This document shows positions 26,484 through 35,314 of a DNA stretch of 64,000 nucleotides, in pieces (within the stretch, counting starts at the first letter, position 1; the number at the start of each line of letters is the position of its first letter). Origin of the DNA: Streptomyces collinus Tu 365 (lineage in GTDB: Bacteria > Actinomycetota > Actinomycetes > Streptomycetales > Streptomycetaceae); the NCBI RefSeq assembly GCF_000444875.1, contig NC_021985.1, positions 7,708,170 to 7,772,169 of the forward strand, given 5' to 3'. The translations under genes were made by a program, and so were the position numbers. The notes below the pieces were generated by a model that ran no database searches, was not told where the DNA came from, and worked only from the letters and a program-made list of their open reading frames with translations.

Positions 26484-28158
26484 GTGCGCCCCCACCGTCC
26501 TCGACGCCGCCCTCGACGACGCCCTCGGGCGGCTGGACCGTGTCGGCGAGATACGTGTCGTAGTAGGCGTCGAACAGCCCCGCTTCGCGCACGACTTCGT
26601 CCACGACTCCGAGGTGGATGCCGGGCGCGAGGTCCGCGGCGGACCGGCACAGGTGTTTGGCGGTGACCAGGGTGGCGGCGCGGTAGGCGTCATAGCCCCG
26701 GTTGGGTATGCCCTCGTAGGTGTAGAGGTTCAGGGACCGGCCGTCGCCGAGGAGGACGGCGGAGCGGCGCCCGGGCAGCGTGTAGCGCACCCCCACGCCG
26801 GGGACGTCCGACGCCGCCGTGGCGACGCGACGCTCGCTGAGCAGGCTGAAGTCCCGGGTGGCGAAGCCGGCCAGAAGCACGCCGTCGGGCAGCAGCGCCA
26901 GGTCGGCCTCGGTCAGCGCGTCCTCGCCGGTGGTCCCGACGATCAGGAAGGGGCGGGTGTGCCGCAGCGCCTCGTGGGCCGAGCGGCTGGTGTCGAAGCC
27001 CTCCTCGGCGGCGCGTACGAGGGCGAGTGTGTCGGTGTCCACGACCGTGACCCGGCACCCGATGGCGCGCAGGGCCCTCGCGACCCGGGCGCCGAGGGTG
27101 CCGAAGCCCAGGGACAGCACCCGCCGGCCCACGAACTTCGCCCCCGGCACGATGGCGCGCAGTCGCCGCACGCACGAGTCGGCGATCTCGTTGTACGCCA
27201 GGTGCGTCTTGACCTCGGAGCGCGCCATGTTGAGGACGGGCAGGCGCATGTCGGTCGCCGCCGATATTCGTTTGAGCCCGCTGACGGTCAACTCCAGCGC
27301 CGCGTCCGGCTGTTCGGTGACCAGGCGTTCGTGTGCGGAGCCGAGCGCGATGATGCCGCCGTCGTCGACCATGAGAACGCGACGGCCTTCGGCGTGCGCC
27401 GCGCGGATAAAGGCGTCCACGTCGGAGCCCACCTCGCGCGCCCGGCGCACTTCCTCGTCGGTGGCGGTGCCGTTCACGACGGAGTTGTCGAGGGTGGCGC
27501 TGCGGTAGCCCCGGGACAGGAACCACCCGTGCACGCGGTCCCGTCGTAACGTCTTGTCGCCCTTGTCCAGCGCGTAGATCCACTGCGGTGCGAACCCCGC
27601 CCGTTCGGCGGCCAGCAGGAAGCCGACGCTGTTCTCCACGTAGTGGTCGCGGAATATCAGCGCCCAGTCGGCGAGGGCGCTGTCCTCGGTGGCGTACCGA
27701 CGCAGCAGCGGCATCGCCTCCCACAGCGTCGCCACCTCGGTCTCGCTGAAGGCGGCGCCTTCGCTCCGCAGGGCCTCGGCCAGCGCCCGGGCGACCGCGG
27801 CCGGCCCCGGATCGTCCGGGCGGACGCTCTCCGTCAGCACGGCTGCGCGCCAGCGGGGGGTCGGCGGATCGCTGTGCTCCAGCGCGTGCGGCGCGGAGTC
27901 CGGCTCGGGCGTGAACTGCACCGTGACGAAGCCGGTGCCGGCGTCCACGGTGTGCGCGTAGCCGCCGTCGTCGAGAGCGACCACCTCATGGCCCGCCGGA
28001 TGCGGTTCCGCCGGGTCCGGCCATCGCCTCAGGCGCAGGCGCAGCAGGGCGTCCGAGGACCAGTGGCCGCTGATCACGGTGTGGAGCCGTGCGGTGGCGC
28101 CGGCCCGTGGCAGTTCGTCGCCGTTCGGGGACGTGCCCATCAGGGCATTGAACGTCAT
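26476..28158 (-). CDS. S-adenosylhomocysteine hydrolase-like NAD-binding protein
   Basis: A 560-residue protein and first gene of the operon. From about residue 250 it follows the SAH hydrolase pattern: VLMVDDGGIIALG (DDGG motif), then GRRVLSLGFGTLGARVARALRAIGC as the NAD loop, VVDTDTLALVRAAEEGF, FLIVGTTGEDALTEADLALL and LNLYTYEGIPNRGYDAY. The first roughly 110 residues are not like SAHH and read as an extra domain. The classical lysine/aspartate active-site set is not evident, so another reaction on an adenosyl or sugar substrate is possible. The ATG has AAGGAG about 9 nt upstream. Confidence 0.75.
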   Translation of the reverse strand: MTFNALMGTSPNGDELPRAGATARLHTVISGHWSSDALLRLRLRRWPDPAEPHPAGHEVVALDDGGYAHTVDAGTGFVTVQFTPEPDSAPHALEHSDPPTPRWRAAVLTESVRPDDPGPAAVARALAEALRSEGAAFSETEVATLWEAMPLLRRYATEDSALADWALIFRDHYVENSVGFLLAAERAGFAPQWIYALDKGDKTLRRDRVHGWFLSRGYRSATLDNSVVNGTATDEEVRRAREVGSDVDAFIRAAHAEGRRVLMVDDGGIIALGSAHERLVTEQPDAALELTVSGLKRISAATDMRLPVLNMARSEVKTHLAYNEIADSCVRRLRAIVPGAKFVGRRVLSLGFGTLGARVARALRAIGCRVTVVDTDTLALVRAAEEGFDTSRSAHEALRHTRPFLIVGTTGEDALTEADLALLPDGVLLAGFATRDFSLLSERRVATAASDVPGVGVRYTLPGRRSAVLLGDGRSLNLYTYEGIPNRGYDAYRAATLVTAKHLCRSAADLAPGIHLGVVDEVVREAGLFDAYYDTYLADTVQPPEGVVEGGVEDGGGAHE

Positions 28159-28907
28159 GTACTCACTCCTTCGTCACCACGCGTCCGGGCACACGGAATC
28201 GCGGGTGTCCTGATTGGGTGACGGATATGACGGCGAAATGAATCTCTCCGGCCAGGTCGCCCGCACACCGTCTCTGCCGGGCAGAGAAGGAGCCCGCGGC
28301 GGGAAAGTCGCTGCTGGGCGAGGGGCGCTGTCGGATTCCTTCCTTGAGCCTGGAATTTCCTCCGGTGGGGCGGATCTGGATGACGGAGCGGGCGAGGAGA
28401 ACACTCGCTCGTACGCCCCTCGTTTCAGGACCGGGTGGATCATGCGCCGTGATCCGCACTGCATGGTCACGAGCCGATGCCACACGTGTCAACTACGAGA
28501 CTGCACCGATCTCGTGTTCGTTTGGAGAAGGCAATTCAGGTATGTCCGGATGTAAGGGGTCGGCACACCCCGGATTTCACCGCGCCGAGGGAGCGAAGTA
28601 CTCCGTTCCGTGGAATGGCCGGTTCTCATTTCCCCCTGGCTCGTTCCGGTCCTCCATGTGTCATCGCATGGCGAGTTCACTGACTGGGAAACCTCACCCG
28701 GCAGGCCCGGAATGCCGGTTTCTCGGATACGCTGACGCTTCGCGTGGAGGATGCGGCGGTCCCGGCAGAGCCAATACTCAGAAAACAGTCGGCAACAACC
28801 GCCGAACGGTCGGGTGTTAAAGGTCGAACGACTTGGCGTCGTCGGCGACTGCCACGAAGCACGGCAGTTCGTGAAGCTGCTCAGGGTGTCGGTTCCTGGG
28901 GGCCGGT
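28159..28907. other. long upstream region of the six-gene operon
   Basis: About 750 bp with no convincing gene, less GC-rich than its surroundings between 28480 and 28820. It should contain the operon promoter. On the minus strand at 28817-28876 a short open frame ends in LHELPCFVAVADDAKSFDL followed by TAA, which reads like a natural protein end but has no start in frame. Confidence 0.45.
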
Positions 28908-29144
28908 TCAGAACAAGGTGTCGGTGTTCTCGGAGACCTCGGTGGGTGCTGGGGCCGGCGTGCGGGGGCGACGGGGACGCGGGGGCTTCGGGTCCTTCCC
29001 GAACAGCGGTTGGGTCCCGCACTCGTCGGGCTCGGCGGGCACCGGCCGGCATACGGCCGCGTCGACCAGGTTGAGCGGAGCGGAGTCGTCGAAGTCGGCG
29101 CGCTTCATCCGGGTCCAGTCGCGGCCCTGGGGCAGGGCGGTCAC
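28908..29144 (-). CDS. small hypothetical protein
   Basis: A 78-residue frame from a GTG that has a consensus AGGAGG 7 nt upstream, the main reason to accept it. Sequence features: MTALPQGRDWTRMKRADF, an acidic/hydrophobic middle DFDDSAPLNLVDAAVCRP, two cysteines, and a proline-rich basic segment (KPPRPRRPRTPAPAP) ending in NTDTLF. No membrane segment. I do not recognise the family. It lies in front of the radical-SAM operon in the same orientation but 750 bp away. Confidence 0.5.
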   Translation of the reverse strand: MTALPQGRDWTRMKRADFDDSAPLNLVDAAVCRPVPAEPDECGTQPLFGKDPKPPRPRRPRTPAPAPTEVSENTDTLF

Positions 29145-29547
29145 TTGCGGCCTCCTGTCTGCGCTCGGGGCCGGGCGCGGGCGGCGCGCCCGGCTGCACG
29201 TGGGTGTCAGGGGCAGCGCCGCGCCGCGCTCGCGGCGCACGATGAGCCGCCTCTGACCGGCGGCCGTACTACGGGCACGGAACATCGTCGTCTTGGCCCG
29301 CCGCCGGATCGAGACGAGCTGCCCTCAGCCTGTCGCACCCGGCAGCCATGGGTACCAGGAACCTGCCCCGCCTCCCAGCGCGCGGAACCTGGTTGATGAT
29401 CGTTTTCCCTCCCCGGGTGCGCGGCCGGGGGGAACGATGCACGGAGCGCAGCCTGTGAATATGCCCCGCGTGTCGCGGAAGTAACTCCTACTTTGTGGGC
29501 TTGTGGGCAACGGGTGAGGGCATTCGGTGGCCAGGAGGTTGATAGCT
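29145..29547. other. intergenic stretch with imperfect hairpin
   Basis: No gene is supported. An imperfect inverted repeat (ATCGTTTTCCCTCCCCGG at 29399-29416 against CCGGGGGGAACGAT at 29425-29438) may act as a terminator or attenuator. The right end carries AGGAGG (29533-29538) for the small membrane protein gene. Confidence 0.45.
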
Positions 29548-29718
29548 ATGGTTCCCCTGCTTCTGGTTCTTCTGCTGGCTCTGATCCTCTTCGGTGCGGG
29601 TTTCGCGCTGAAGGCGCTGTGGTGGATCGCGGTGATCGTGCTCGTCGTGTGGCTGCTGGGCTTCGTCGTCCGCACCGCGGACAGCGGCGGCCGCAAGGGC
29701 CGCTGGTACCGCTGGTAG
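29548..29718 (+). CDS. small hydrophobic protein (lmo0937-like)
   Basis: A 56-residue protein with two closely spaced transmembrane helices (VPLLLVLLLALILFGAGFAL and ALWWIAVIVLVVWLLGFVV) and a short basic tail RTADSGGRKGRWYRW. This is a common Streptomyces small membrane protein type, similar to lmo0937/DUF5670 proteins, linked in some reports to stress. The ATG at 29548 has AGGAGG 9 nt upstream and is better than an ATG-like start at 29527. Function unknown. A strong hairpin follows the gene. Confidence 0.8.
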   Translation: MVPLLLVLLLALILFGAGFALKALWWIAVIVLVVWLLGFVVRTADSGGRKGRWYRW

Positions 29719-29764
29719 ACGACAGACACAAGGCGCGAAGAGCGCGCCGCGCGCGTGAGGTGAT

Positions 29765-29792
29765 GGGGCTCGGCCGGATACGGCCGGGCCCC
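29765..29792. terminator. 11-bp stem-loop terminator
   Basis: GGGGCTCGGCC at 29765-29775 pairs with GGCCGGGCCCC at 29782-29792 (one G-U wobble) across a 6-nt loop, 47 bp after the small membrane protein stop. It could also serve the convergent SRPBCC gene. Confidence 0.7.
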
Positions 29793-29986
29793 ACTCGCGT
29801 AACAAGGTTTCTTGCGCGCATGGTGGGGAGAGATCGGGCGTATCGGACGCGCCGCGGGGTAGGTGAGTGATGCACCGGCCCCGCAGGCCCAGCAGTGGAA
29901 CCCTGCTCCTCCTGCCTGTGGGGCCGCTGCGCATGGCTCCTGCTCGACGTACCAGCCGGACGGACCCCGGTAGCCGGGCGGTGAGG

Positions 29987-30373
29987 TCAGGGCTGCACGA
30001 GGCGGTGGAGAGCGAGACGGGCGAGGGGCGCGTAGGCCAGCAGCACGAGCCGCGGGCCGTGCATCTTCAGGCTCGTGGTGCTGCCGCGGCCTTGTGGCCT
30101 CACCTCGTGGTGCAGCCGGATCCGGATGCGGCCCAGGCGTACCCGCCAGGTCCAGGTGCGGCGGTCGTGGTCGACCGCCTCCACGACGAAGGCGGCACGG
30201 ACGCCGCCGAGTCCTTGGACCGTACCGCTCAGGCCGGGACCGAGGCGGCGGCCCACAGAGTGGACCGCCTTGATCTGGGGCGACCAGGTCGCCCACCGGT
30301 CGACGTCGGCGTAGCGCTGCCAGACCATGTCGGGGTGGGCCGCGCCTGTGGCGCTCAGGGTCATGTGTGCCAT
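29987..30373 (-). CDS. SRPBCC-family protein
   Basis: A 128-residue START/SRPBCC-fold protein: MTLSATGAAHPDMVWQRYADV and DRWATWSPQIKAV form the N-terminal helix and strand, FVVEAVDHDRRTWTWRVRL the central sheet, and YAPLARLALHRL the start of the C-terminal helix, which seems short. Two starts (30373, 30364) are possible and neither has a good ribosome binding site. It binds a hydrophobic ligand by family inference only. It stands alone. Confidence 0.75.
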   Translation of the reverse strand: MAHMTLSATGAAHPDMVWQRYADVDRWATWSPQIKAVHSVGRRLGPGLSGTVQGLGGVRAAFVVEAVDHDRRTWTWRVRLGRIRIRLHHEVRPQGRGSTTSLKMHGPRLVLLAYAPLARLALHRLVQP

Positions 30374-30668
30374 GACCGAGCCGACAGCGCCGGGTGGCGT
30401 GCAGCAGGAGGAGTCATCGGCTTGCTCCTGACACGGGGGGAAGGTTGTGCCCGTGGTGGTATCCCAGCATTCCCACGGGCACGGCGGCTACCGCTGTCCC
30501 GGTAGCCGAGCTGGCGCCCAGCGCCGAGCCGTCCCGGGCCGCGGCTGCCCGATGGGCCTTCACGGCAGTCGTATGCCGTATGTGCGGTTTTCGCACGCCA
30601 GAACGGCCCGGGCCGGGCGCCCACGCGCTGGAGGGGTAGCCGTCGGCTGTTCGGGCACTCGAGACGTC

Positions 30669-31184
30669 ATGCACGGACTACATGCGCGTCCCGCCAGCAG
30701 CAGTCTCCTCGGCCAGGCCGCCACAGCCGAGACATCGCCGCCCGGTCACGGCGGCGCCAAACACTCACACCGAGGTCGGCGCACCGGCCGCCTGCGCCGC
30801 CGCGCCCTCGCGTACCGGGCAATCGATTTCCTGTCCACGCACATCCCGGACGACCCCGGCCCGGGCGACGAGTGCCTGCTCCTCGTGCACACCCGCCAGG
30901 TCGTCGGCGACGTCCGGTACCGGATCTGCACCGACTGCGCCCAGGGCGTCATCACCGCCGTCGTCATCGACGAGCGCTTCCACAGCACCGGTCTGGGCAC
31001 CCGCGCGCTGTCACACCTGCGGTCCCGCCACCCGGGACTGACCTGGCGCAGCACGCTGCACAAGCGCACCACCCGTGGTCTCCTGCGTCGGATGCGCATT
31101 CCCACAACCACTTCCGCCACGCCCTGCCCCCACGCTCAGCAGACGCTCCCCGGTCCGGCCGGCCCGGCAGTCGCCAGCGGCTGA
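30669..31184 (+). CDS. GNAT-like protein
   Basis: A 171-residue frame with a credible GNAT-like core: ECLLLVHTRQVVGDVRYRIC forms the first strands, then the CoA-loop-like VVIDERFHSTGLGTRALSHL and a closing RSTLHKRTTRGLLRRMRIP. The first 50 residues are low-complexity and basic, so the true start may be further in. Two cysteines (CTDC) sit between strands, unusual for GNAT enzymes. The ATG at 30669 has a weak GAGACG upstream. Function unknown. Confidence 0.55.
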   Translation: MHGLHARPASSSLLGQAATAETSPPGHGGAKHSHRGRRTGRLRRRALAYRAIDFLSTHIPDDPGPGDECLLLVHTRQVVGDVRYRICTDCAQGVITAVVIDERFHSTGLGTRALSHLRSRHPGLTWRSTLHKRTTRGLLRRMRIPTTTSATPCPHAQQTLPGPAGPAVASG

Positions 31185-31398
31185 CCTCGACGCTCAGCGG
31201 TCGCAGCGCACCTGCCGGAGCAGCAGGTCAAGGATGGTCTGCCGTCGTCACGCCCTTGCTGAACCCGTACGTACCGCGCCGTGCGGCGGATCCGGCATGG
31301 GGGAGGGGTGGCAGGGCATCAGAGGTGGTGAAAAGGAGTGGGCTTACCGCACTTTCGGTGCCGCTCGTCGACGTCAAGAGCCTCTTAGGAGTCAGAAA

Positions 31399-31842
31399 GT
31401 GAAGGGCTTCCGCAGTTTCATCCTGCGCGGCAACGTGGTCGACCTGGCCGTCGGCATCGTCATCGGTGCAGCGTTCACCGCCGTGGTGAACGGCTTCGTC
31501 CGCGCCTTCCTGACACCGCTCGTCGGGCTGGCCACCGGCGCCACCGGCGACATGAGTCGCAAGACCTTCACCGTGGGTGCCATCAAGTTCCCCTACGGCG
31601 CCTTCGTCAACGCGGCGATCAGCTTCCTCCTCCTCGCCGGCGCCCTGTACTTCCTGGTCGTGCTCCCGATCAACAAGCTCCACGAACGCCTCGCCCCGCA
31701 CCAGGACGTCCAGGCCCCCAAACGGGACTGCCCCGAGTGCCTCAGCCCGGTACCCGCCCAGGCCCGACGCTGCGCCTCCTGCACCATCTCCCTGCCCGCC
31801 GTACCCGCTCAGGCCGGAGAGACGACGCAGCGCGCCGGCTGA
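31399..31842 (+). CDS. mscL: large-conductance mechanosensitive channel with C-terminal zinc ribbon
   Basis: A 147-residue MscL that forms a pentameric channel opening under membrane tension to release solutes on hypo-osmotic shock. GFRSFILRGNVVDLAVGIVI is the N-terminal helix and first transmembrane segment, and NAAISFLLLAGALYFLVVLP is the second. After the cytoplasmic helix, CPECLSPVPAQARRCASC forms a CxxC-x10-CxxC zinc-ribbon-like tail, seen in some actinobacterial MscL proteins but not in E. coli. The GTG at 31399 has AGGAG 7 nt upstream. Confidence 0.92.
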   Translation: MKGFRSFILRGNVVDLAVGIVIGAAFTAVVNGFVRAFLTPLVGLATGATGDMSRKTFTVGAIKFPYGAFVNAAISFLLLAGALYFLVVLPINKLHERLAPHQDVQAPKRDCPECLSPVPAQARRCASCTISLPAVPAQAGETTQRAG

Positions 31843-31906
31843 CCCGACCTCCATGGCCCGGCCGCGTCGCGGCGGTCGGCGGACACCCGAACTCGGACTG
31901 ACAAGA

Positions 31907-32632
31907 TCACTGGATCAAGGGCAGGCACTCGGCGAGCAGGCCGACGACATCCCGCCAGGCCCGCCGCGCGTGCCGTGGGTGGTAGCCGACGCCGGGGACT
32001 GTGGGGTGGTCGACCGGCGGGTGGTGGAAGGCGTGCAAGGCGCCGCCGTACACCGTGAGGCGCCAGTCGACGCCCGCCGCCTGCATCTCAGCGGTGAACG
32101 CGTTCCGTTGCGCGGCTGACATGATGGGGTCTTCCGACCCGACCCCGGCCCACACCGGGCAGAGGATGCGCGCCGCCTCACCCGGTCGGCCCGTGGTCAG
32201 GGCGTTGACGGTCCCGATCGCGCGCAGGCTGACGCCGTCACGCCCGAGCTCCAGCCCGATGGCGCCCCCGGTGCCGTAACCGACGGCGGCGATCCGGTCG
32301 GGGTCGGTCCGCCGTTCGGCGCGCAACACGTCGAGCGCCGCATGGCCGATGCCCCGCATCCGGTCGGGATCAGCGAGCAGCGGCATGCAACGGGACAGCA
32401 TCTCCTCGGGGTCACCCAGATAGCGCCCGCCGTGGAGGTCGAAGGCCAGCACTGCGTATCCCAGCTCGGCGAGAGCATCGGCCCGGCGGCGCTCGACGTC
32501 GCTGAGCCCCATGCCCTCCGGTCCGAGCAGCACCGCGGGCCGGCGGTCGATACCGGCCGGGAGCGCGAGGTGCCCGATCATCGTCAAACCGTCGGCCGGG
32601 TACTCGACCGTACGCGTCGTAATCGTCGCCAT
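31907..32632 (-). CDS. dienelactone hydrolase family protein with altered nucleophile motif
   Basis: A 241-residue alpha/beta hydrolase of the DLH group: VEYPADGLTMIGHLALP, PAVLLGPEGMGLSDVERRRA, YAVLAFDLHGGRYLG, and a C-terminal ALHAFHHP with the catalytic-type histidine. The nucleophile elbow, normally GYCxGG, reads GYGTGG, so the cysteine is replaced by glycine and the enzyme may be inactive or use another mechanism. The start at 32632 is chosen because the upstream extension is arginine-rich. It converges with mscL and is divergent from pepN. Confidence 0.85.
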   Translation of the reverse strand: MATITTRTVEYPADGLTMIGHLALPAGIDRRPAVLLGPEGMGLSDVERRRADALAELGYAVLAFDLHGGRYLGDPEEMLSRCMPLLADPDRMRGIGHAALDVLRAERRTDPDRIAAVGYGTGGAIGLELGRDGVSLRAIGTVNALTTGRPGEAARILCPVWAGVGSEDPIMSAAQRNAFTAEMQAAGVDWRLTVYGGALHAFHHPPVDHPTVPGVGYHPRHARRAWRDVVGLLAECLPLIQ

Positions 32633-32784
32633 GAGACTGGAATGTAGCGATCGTCGCGCCCGGATCGGCCGTGGTCTGCCGCTGGCAGACTTGAAGCGCA
32701 CCGACAAGGAACCTGGTCCACGGTGGCCTCTTGGTGTTCGGTGGGTGGTTCGTAGCGATGAACGAATCTTCGAGGGGGACGGCG

Positions 32785-35217
32785 ATGAGCGGCAGGAGTC
32801 TGACCCAGACCGAGGCCGAGGGGCGTGCGAGCCTGCTGACGGTCGAGCGATGTGACGTCGCCGTCGACCTCACGGGTCTGATGACCGGCTCGCGGGTCCG
32901 GTGCGAATCGACGATCACCTTCACGTGCCACCGGCCCGGGGCGGGGACCTTTGCCGATTGTGCGGCGGCGGTCGAGAGCGCCACACTCAACGGAGTCGTG
33001 GTGGCGTCGCCTGTCGAGGGCCGGATCACGCTGACTGACCTTGCGGAGCTCAACGTCCTCACGGTGGCCTCCGTGGCGGAGTGCTCGGCCGATGCCCGGG
33101 GCGTGCACAAGGCGGTCGATCCCGCCGACGGCGAGACGTATTTCTACACCGACTTCACTCCCGACTATGCCCGCTACGTATGGGCCTGTTTCGATCAGCC
33201 GGACCTCAAGGCGCCGTGGGCGTTCACGGTGACCGCTCCAGCCGGCTGGCAGGTGCTGAGCAACAGCGGTGACCCGAAGATCGAAGACCTCGGCTCTGTG
33301 CGACGCTGGACCTTCCCGCCGACGCCGCCGCTGGCGACGTACAACACGGTGATCAACGCAGGTCCTTACTACGAGTTGCGGCGTCGCGGAGCCGGCCATG
33401 ATCTCGGGCTCTTCGCCCGGCGGTCGCTGGCGCCGATCCTGGACCGGGACGCCGAGGAACTGTTCACCCTGACCACTCAGGGGCTCGAGTTCTTCGCCGA
33501 CAAGTTCGGCATGCCGTTTCCGCAGCACAAGTACGACCAGGTCTTCACGCCCGAGTACCCCGGCGCGATGGAGAACTTCGGCTGCGTCACCTGGATGGAC
33601 TGGTTCCTGCGCAGGAGCACGCCGACCAGAGCGGAGTGGGACATCTTCGCGCGGTACCTGCTGCACGAACTCGCGCACATGTGGTTCGGCAACATCGTCA
33701 CGATGCGCTGGTGGGACGACCTGTGGCTGAACGAAGCGTTCGCGGAGTTCGCGAGCAACTGGGCCGCCGTGAGCGTGACGACGTACACCGACGCCTGGAC
33801 GGCACATCTGGCCGGCGAGAAACTCAAAGCCTATTTCATGGACCAGGGACCGGCGACGCACCCGATCCGCCAGCAGGTCCGCGACGTCGCCGAGGCCGAA
33901 GCGACGTTCGACGCCATCACCTACCCCAAGGGCGCGTCCGTCCTGCACCAGTTGATGACGTACGTCGGCGAGGCGAACTTCTCCCAGGGGCTGACCAACT
34001 ACTTCGCCATGCATGCCTGGGGCAACACCACGCTGCAGGACCTGATCGACGCGGTCGCCGACGCCAGCGGACGTGACCTGAACCAGTGGCGCGCGGGATG
34101 GTTGGAATCAGCGGGCACCGACCGGCTGACTCTCAGCCACGACGGAGACGGGTTCGCCCTGATCGCCCAGGGTGCGGGTGGGCGGCTGCGCCGGCATGTG
34201 CTTGCCGTCGGCGCTTACGAGCGTTCCGGGGACCGTCTCGCGCGCACGGCACTCGTCGAAGTCGAGGTAGCAGGGGAGCGAACCCGGATCGACCTGCCGG
34301 CAGGAGCCGATCTGTACCTGGTCAACGATGAAGACCTGACCTTCGCCTCGACAAGACCTGACACCGCCACCAGAGACACGTTCTTTCGCAACGCCGCCCG
34401 TCTGCCCACGGCGACCGCGCGGGGTGTCGCCGTCACCACGGCCTGGGACATGCTGATCAACGGCGAAGCGACAGCAGCCGAAGCCGTGCAGTGCCTCACC
34501 GGAGTACTCGCTGTCGAGACGTCCGCGTCGGTGGTCGAGCCGTATCTCAACTTGGCTGTCGAGGCCGCGGATCTGTGGAGCCCGGAGTCGGAGCGGGACG
34601 AGTTGCTGCGAACAGTGGCTGCGGTGTGCCGCAGCCTCTCCGGCGTCGGCGCCTACCGCAAAGCGGCGTTGCGCGGCTTCGCCCGCACCGCGGCCGAACC
34701 GGAGGAGGTCGCGTGGCTCCAGACCGAGGCAGGGGAGGACATCGACCTCCAGTGGCGTGCCCTGGTTCGCAAGGCCCAGCTAGGGAGTCCGACCGCAGCC
34801 GAGGCACACGCTCTGCTCGACCGCGACCCGGATCCCGAAGCATGGGTCACCAGGCTTCAGGTCAGCGCTGCGACCCCGGACGCGGCCGAGAAGGAGACGG
34901 TGTGGCAGACGCTGGTGACGGACCGCGCGGTGCCTCTCGCTTTTGTCCACTCAGTTGCGACGTTGTTCTGGAGCGCCGGTCAGGACGACATGCTCAGGCC
35001 CTACGGGGAGGCCTACCTCGACCTCTTGCCAACCGTCGACCGCGGCGGGAGCATTCCGGCGACGGTGTTCACCAGAAGCCTCTTCCCGCTGTTCGGTATC
35101 GACCTGACCTTCGTGGAACGAGCGGAAGACCTGGCGGCACAGGCTGTTCCGGTCGTCCGCACCAACCTCCTGGACCGGGCCGACCGGATGCGCCGCATAC
35201 TGCACTCACGCGGCTGA
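32785..35217 (+). CDS. pepN: aminopeptidase N (M1 family)
   Basis: An 810-residue zinc metallo-aminopeptidase that removes N-terminal residues from peptides in the cytoplasm. The exopeptidase motif GAMEN is at 260-264, HELAH at 294-298 and the third zinc ligand Glu317 in WLNEAFAEF, the exact HExxH-x18-E spacing. The C-terminal ERAP-like helical domain is present, ending in VVRTNLLDRADRMRRIL. The ATG at 32785 has GAGGGGG about 7 nt upstream; earlier ATGs at 32758 and 32731 are less likely. Length is normal for actinobacterial PepN. Confidence 0.95.
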   Translation: MSGRSLTQTEAEGRASLLTVERCDVAVDLTGLMTGSRVRCESTITFTCHRPGAGTFADCAAAVESATLNGVVVASPVEGRITLTDLAELNVLTVASVAECSADARGVHKAVDPADGETYFYTDFTPDYARYVWACFDQPDLKAPWAFTVTAPAGWQVLSNSGDPKIEDLGSVRRWTFPPTPPLATYNTVINAGPYYELRRRGAGHDLGLFARRSLAPILDRDAEELFTLTTQGLEFFADKFGMPFPQHKYDQVFTPEYPGAMENFGCVTWMDWFLRRSTPTRAEWDIFARYLLHELAHMWFGNIVTMRWWDDLWLNEAFAEFASNWAAVSVTTYTDAWTAHLAGEKLKAYFMDQGPATHPIRQQVRDVAEAEATFDAITYPKGASVLHQLMTYVGEANFSQGLTNYFAMHAWGNTTLQDLIDAVADASGRDLNQWRAGWLESAGTDRLTLSHDGDGFALIAQGAGGRLRRHVLAVGAYERSGDRLARTALVEVEVAGERTRIDLPAGADLYLVNDEDLTFASTRPDTATRDTFFRNAARLPTATARGVAVTTAWDMLINGEATAAEAVQCLTGVLAVETSASVVEPYLNLAVEAADLWSPESERDELLRTVAAVCRSLSGVGAYRKAALRGFARTAAEPEEVAWLQTEAGEDIDLQWRALVRKAQLGSPTAAEAHALLDRDPDPEAWVTRLQVSAATPDAAEKETVWQTLVTDRAVPLAFVHSVATLFWSAGQDDMLRPYGEAYLDLLPTVDRGGSIPATVFTRSLFPLFGIDLTFVERAEDLAAQAVPVVRTNLLDRADRMRRILHSRG

Positions 35218-35314
35218 AGTCCTTCCAGCCTGGTCCACAGCTCACTCACGCACCCTGAACGCGAGGTCGTCATCACCTTGCCGCGCGCCCCGTCGGGCGG
35301 GCAGGGTCGCAATC

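Noticed and set aside
28344..28820. Plus-strand frame of about 158 codons upstream of the radical-SAM operon
   Set aside because: Mixed composition with several rare-codon stretches, no ribosome binding site and no domain; more likely the operon's upstream regulatory DNA.
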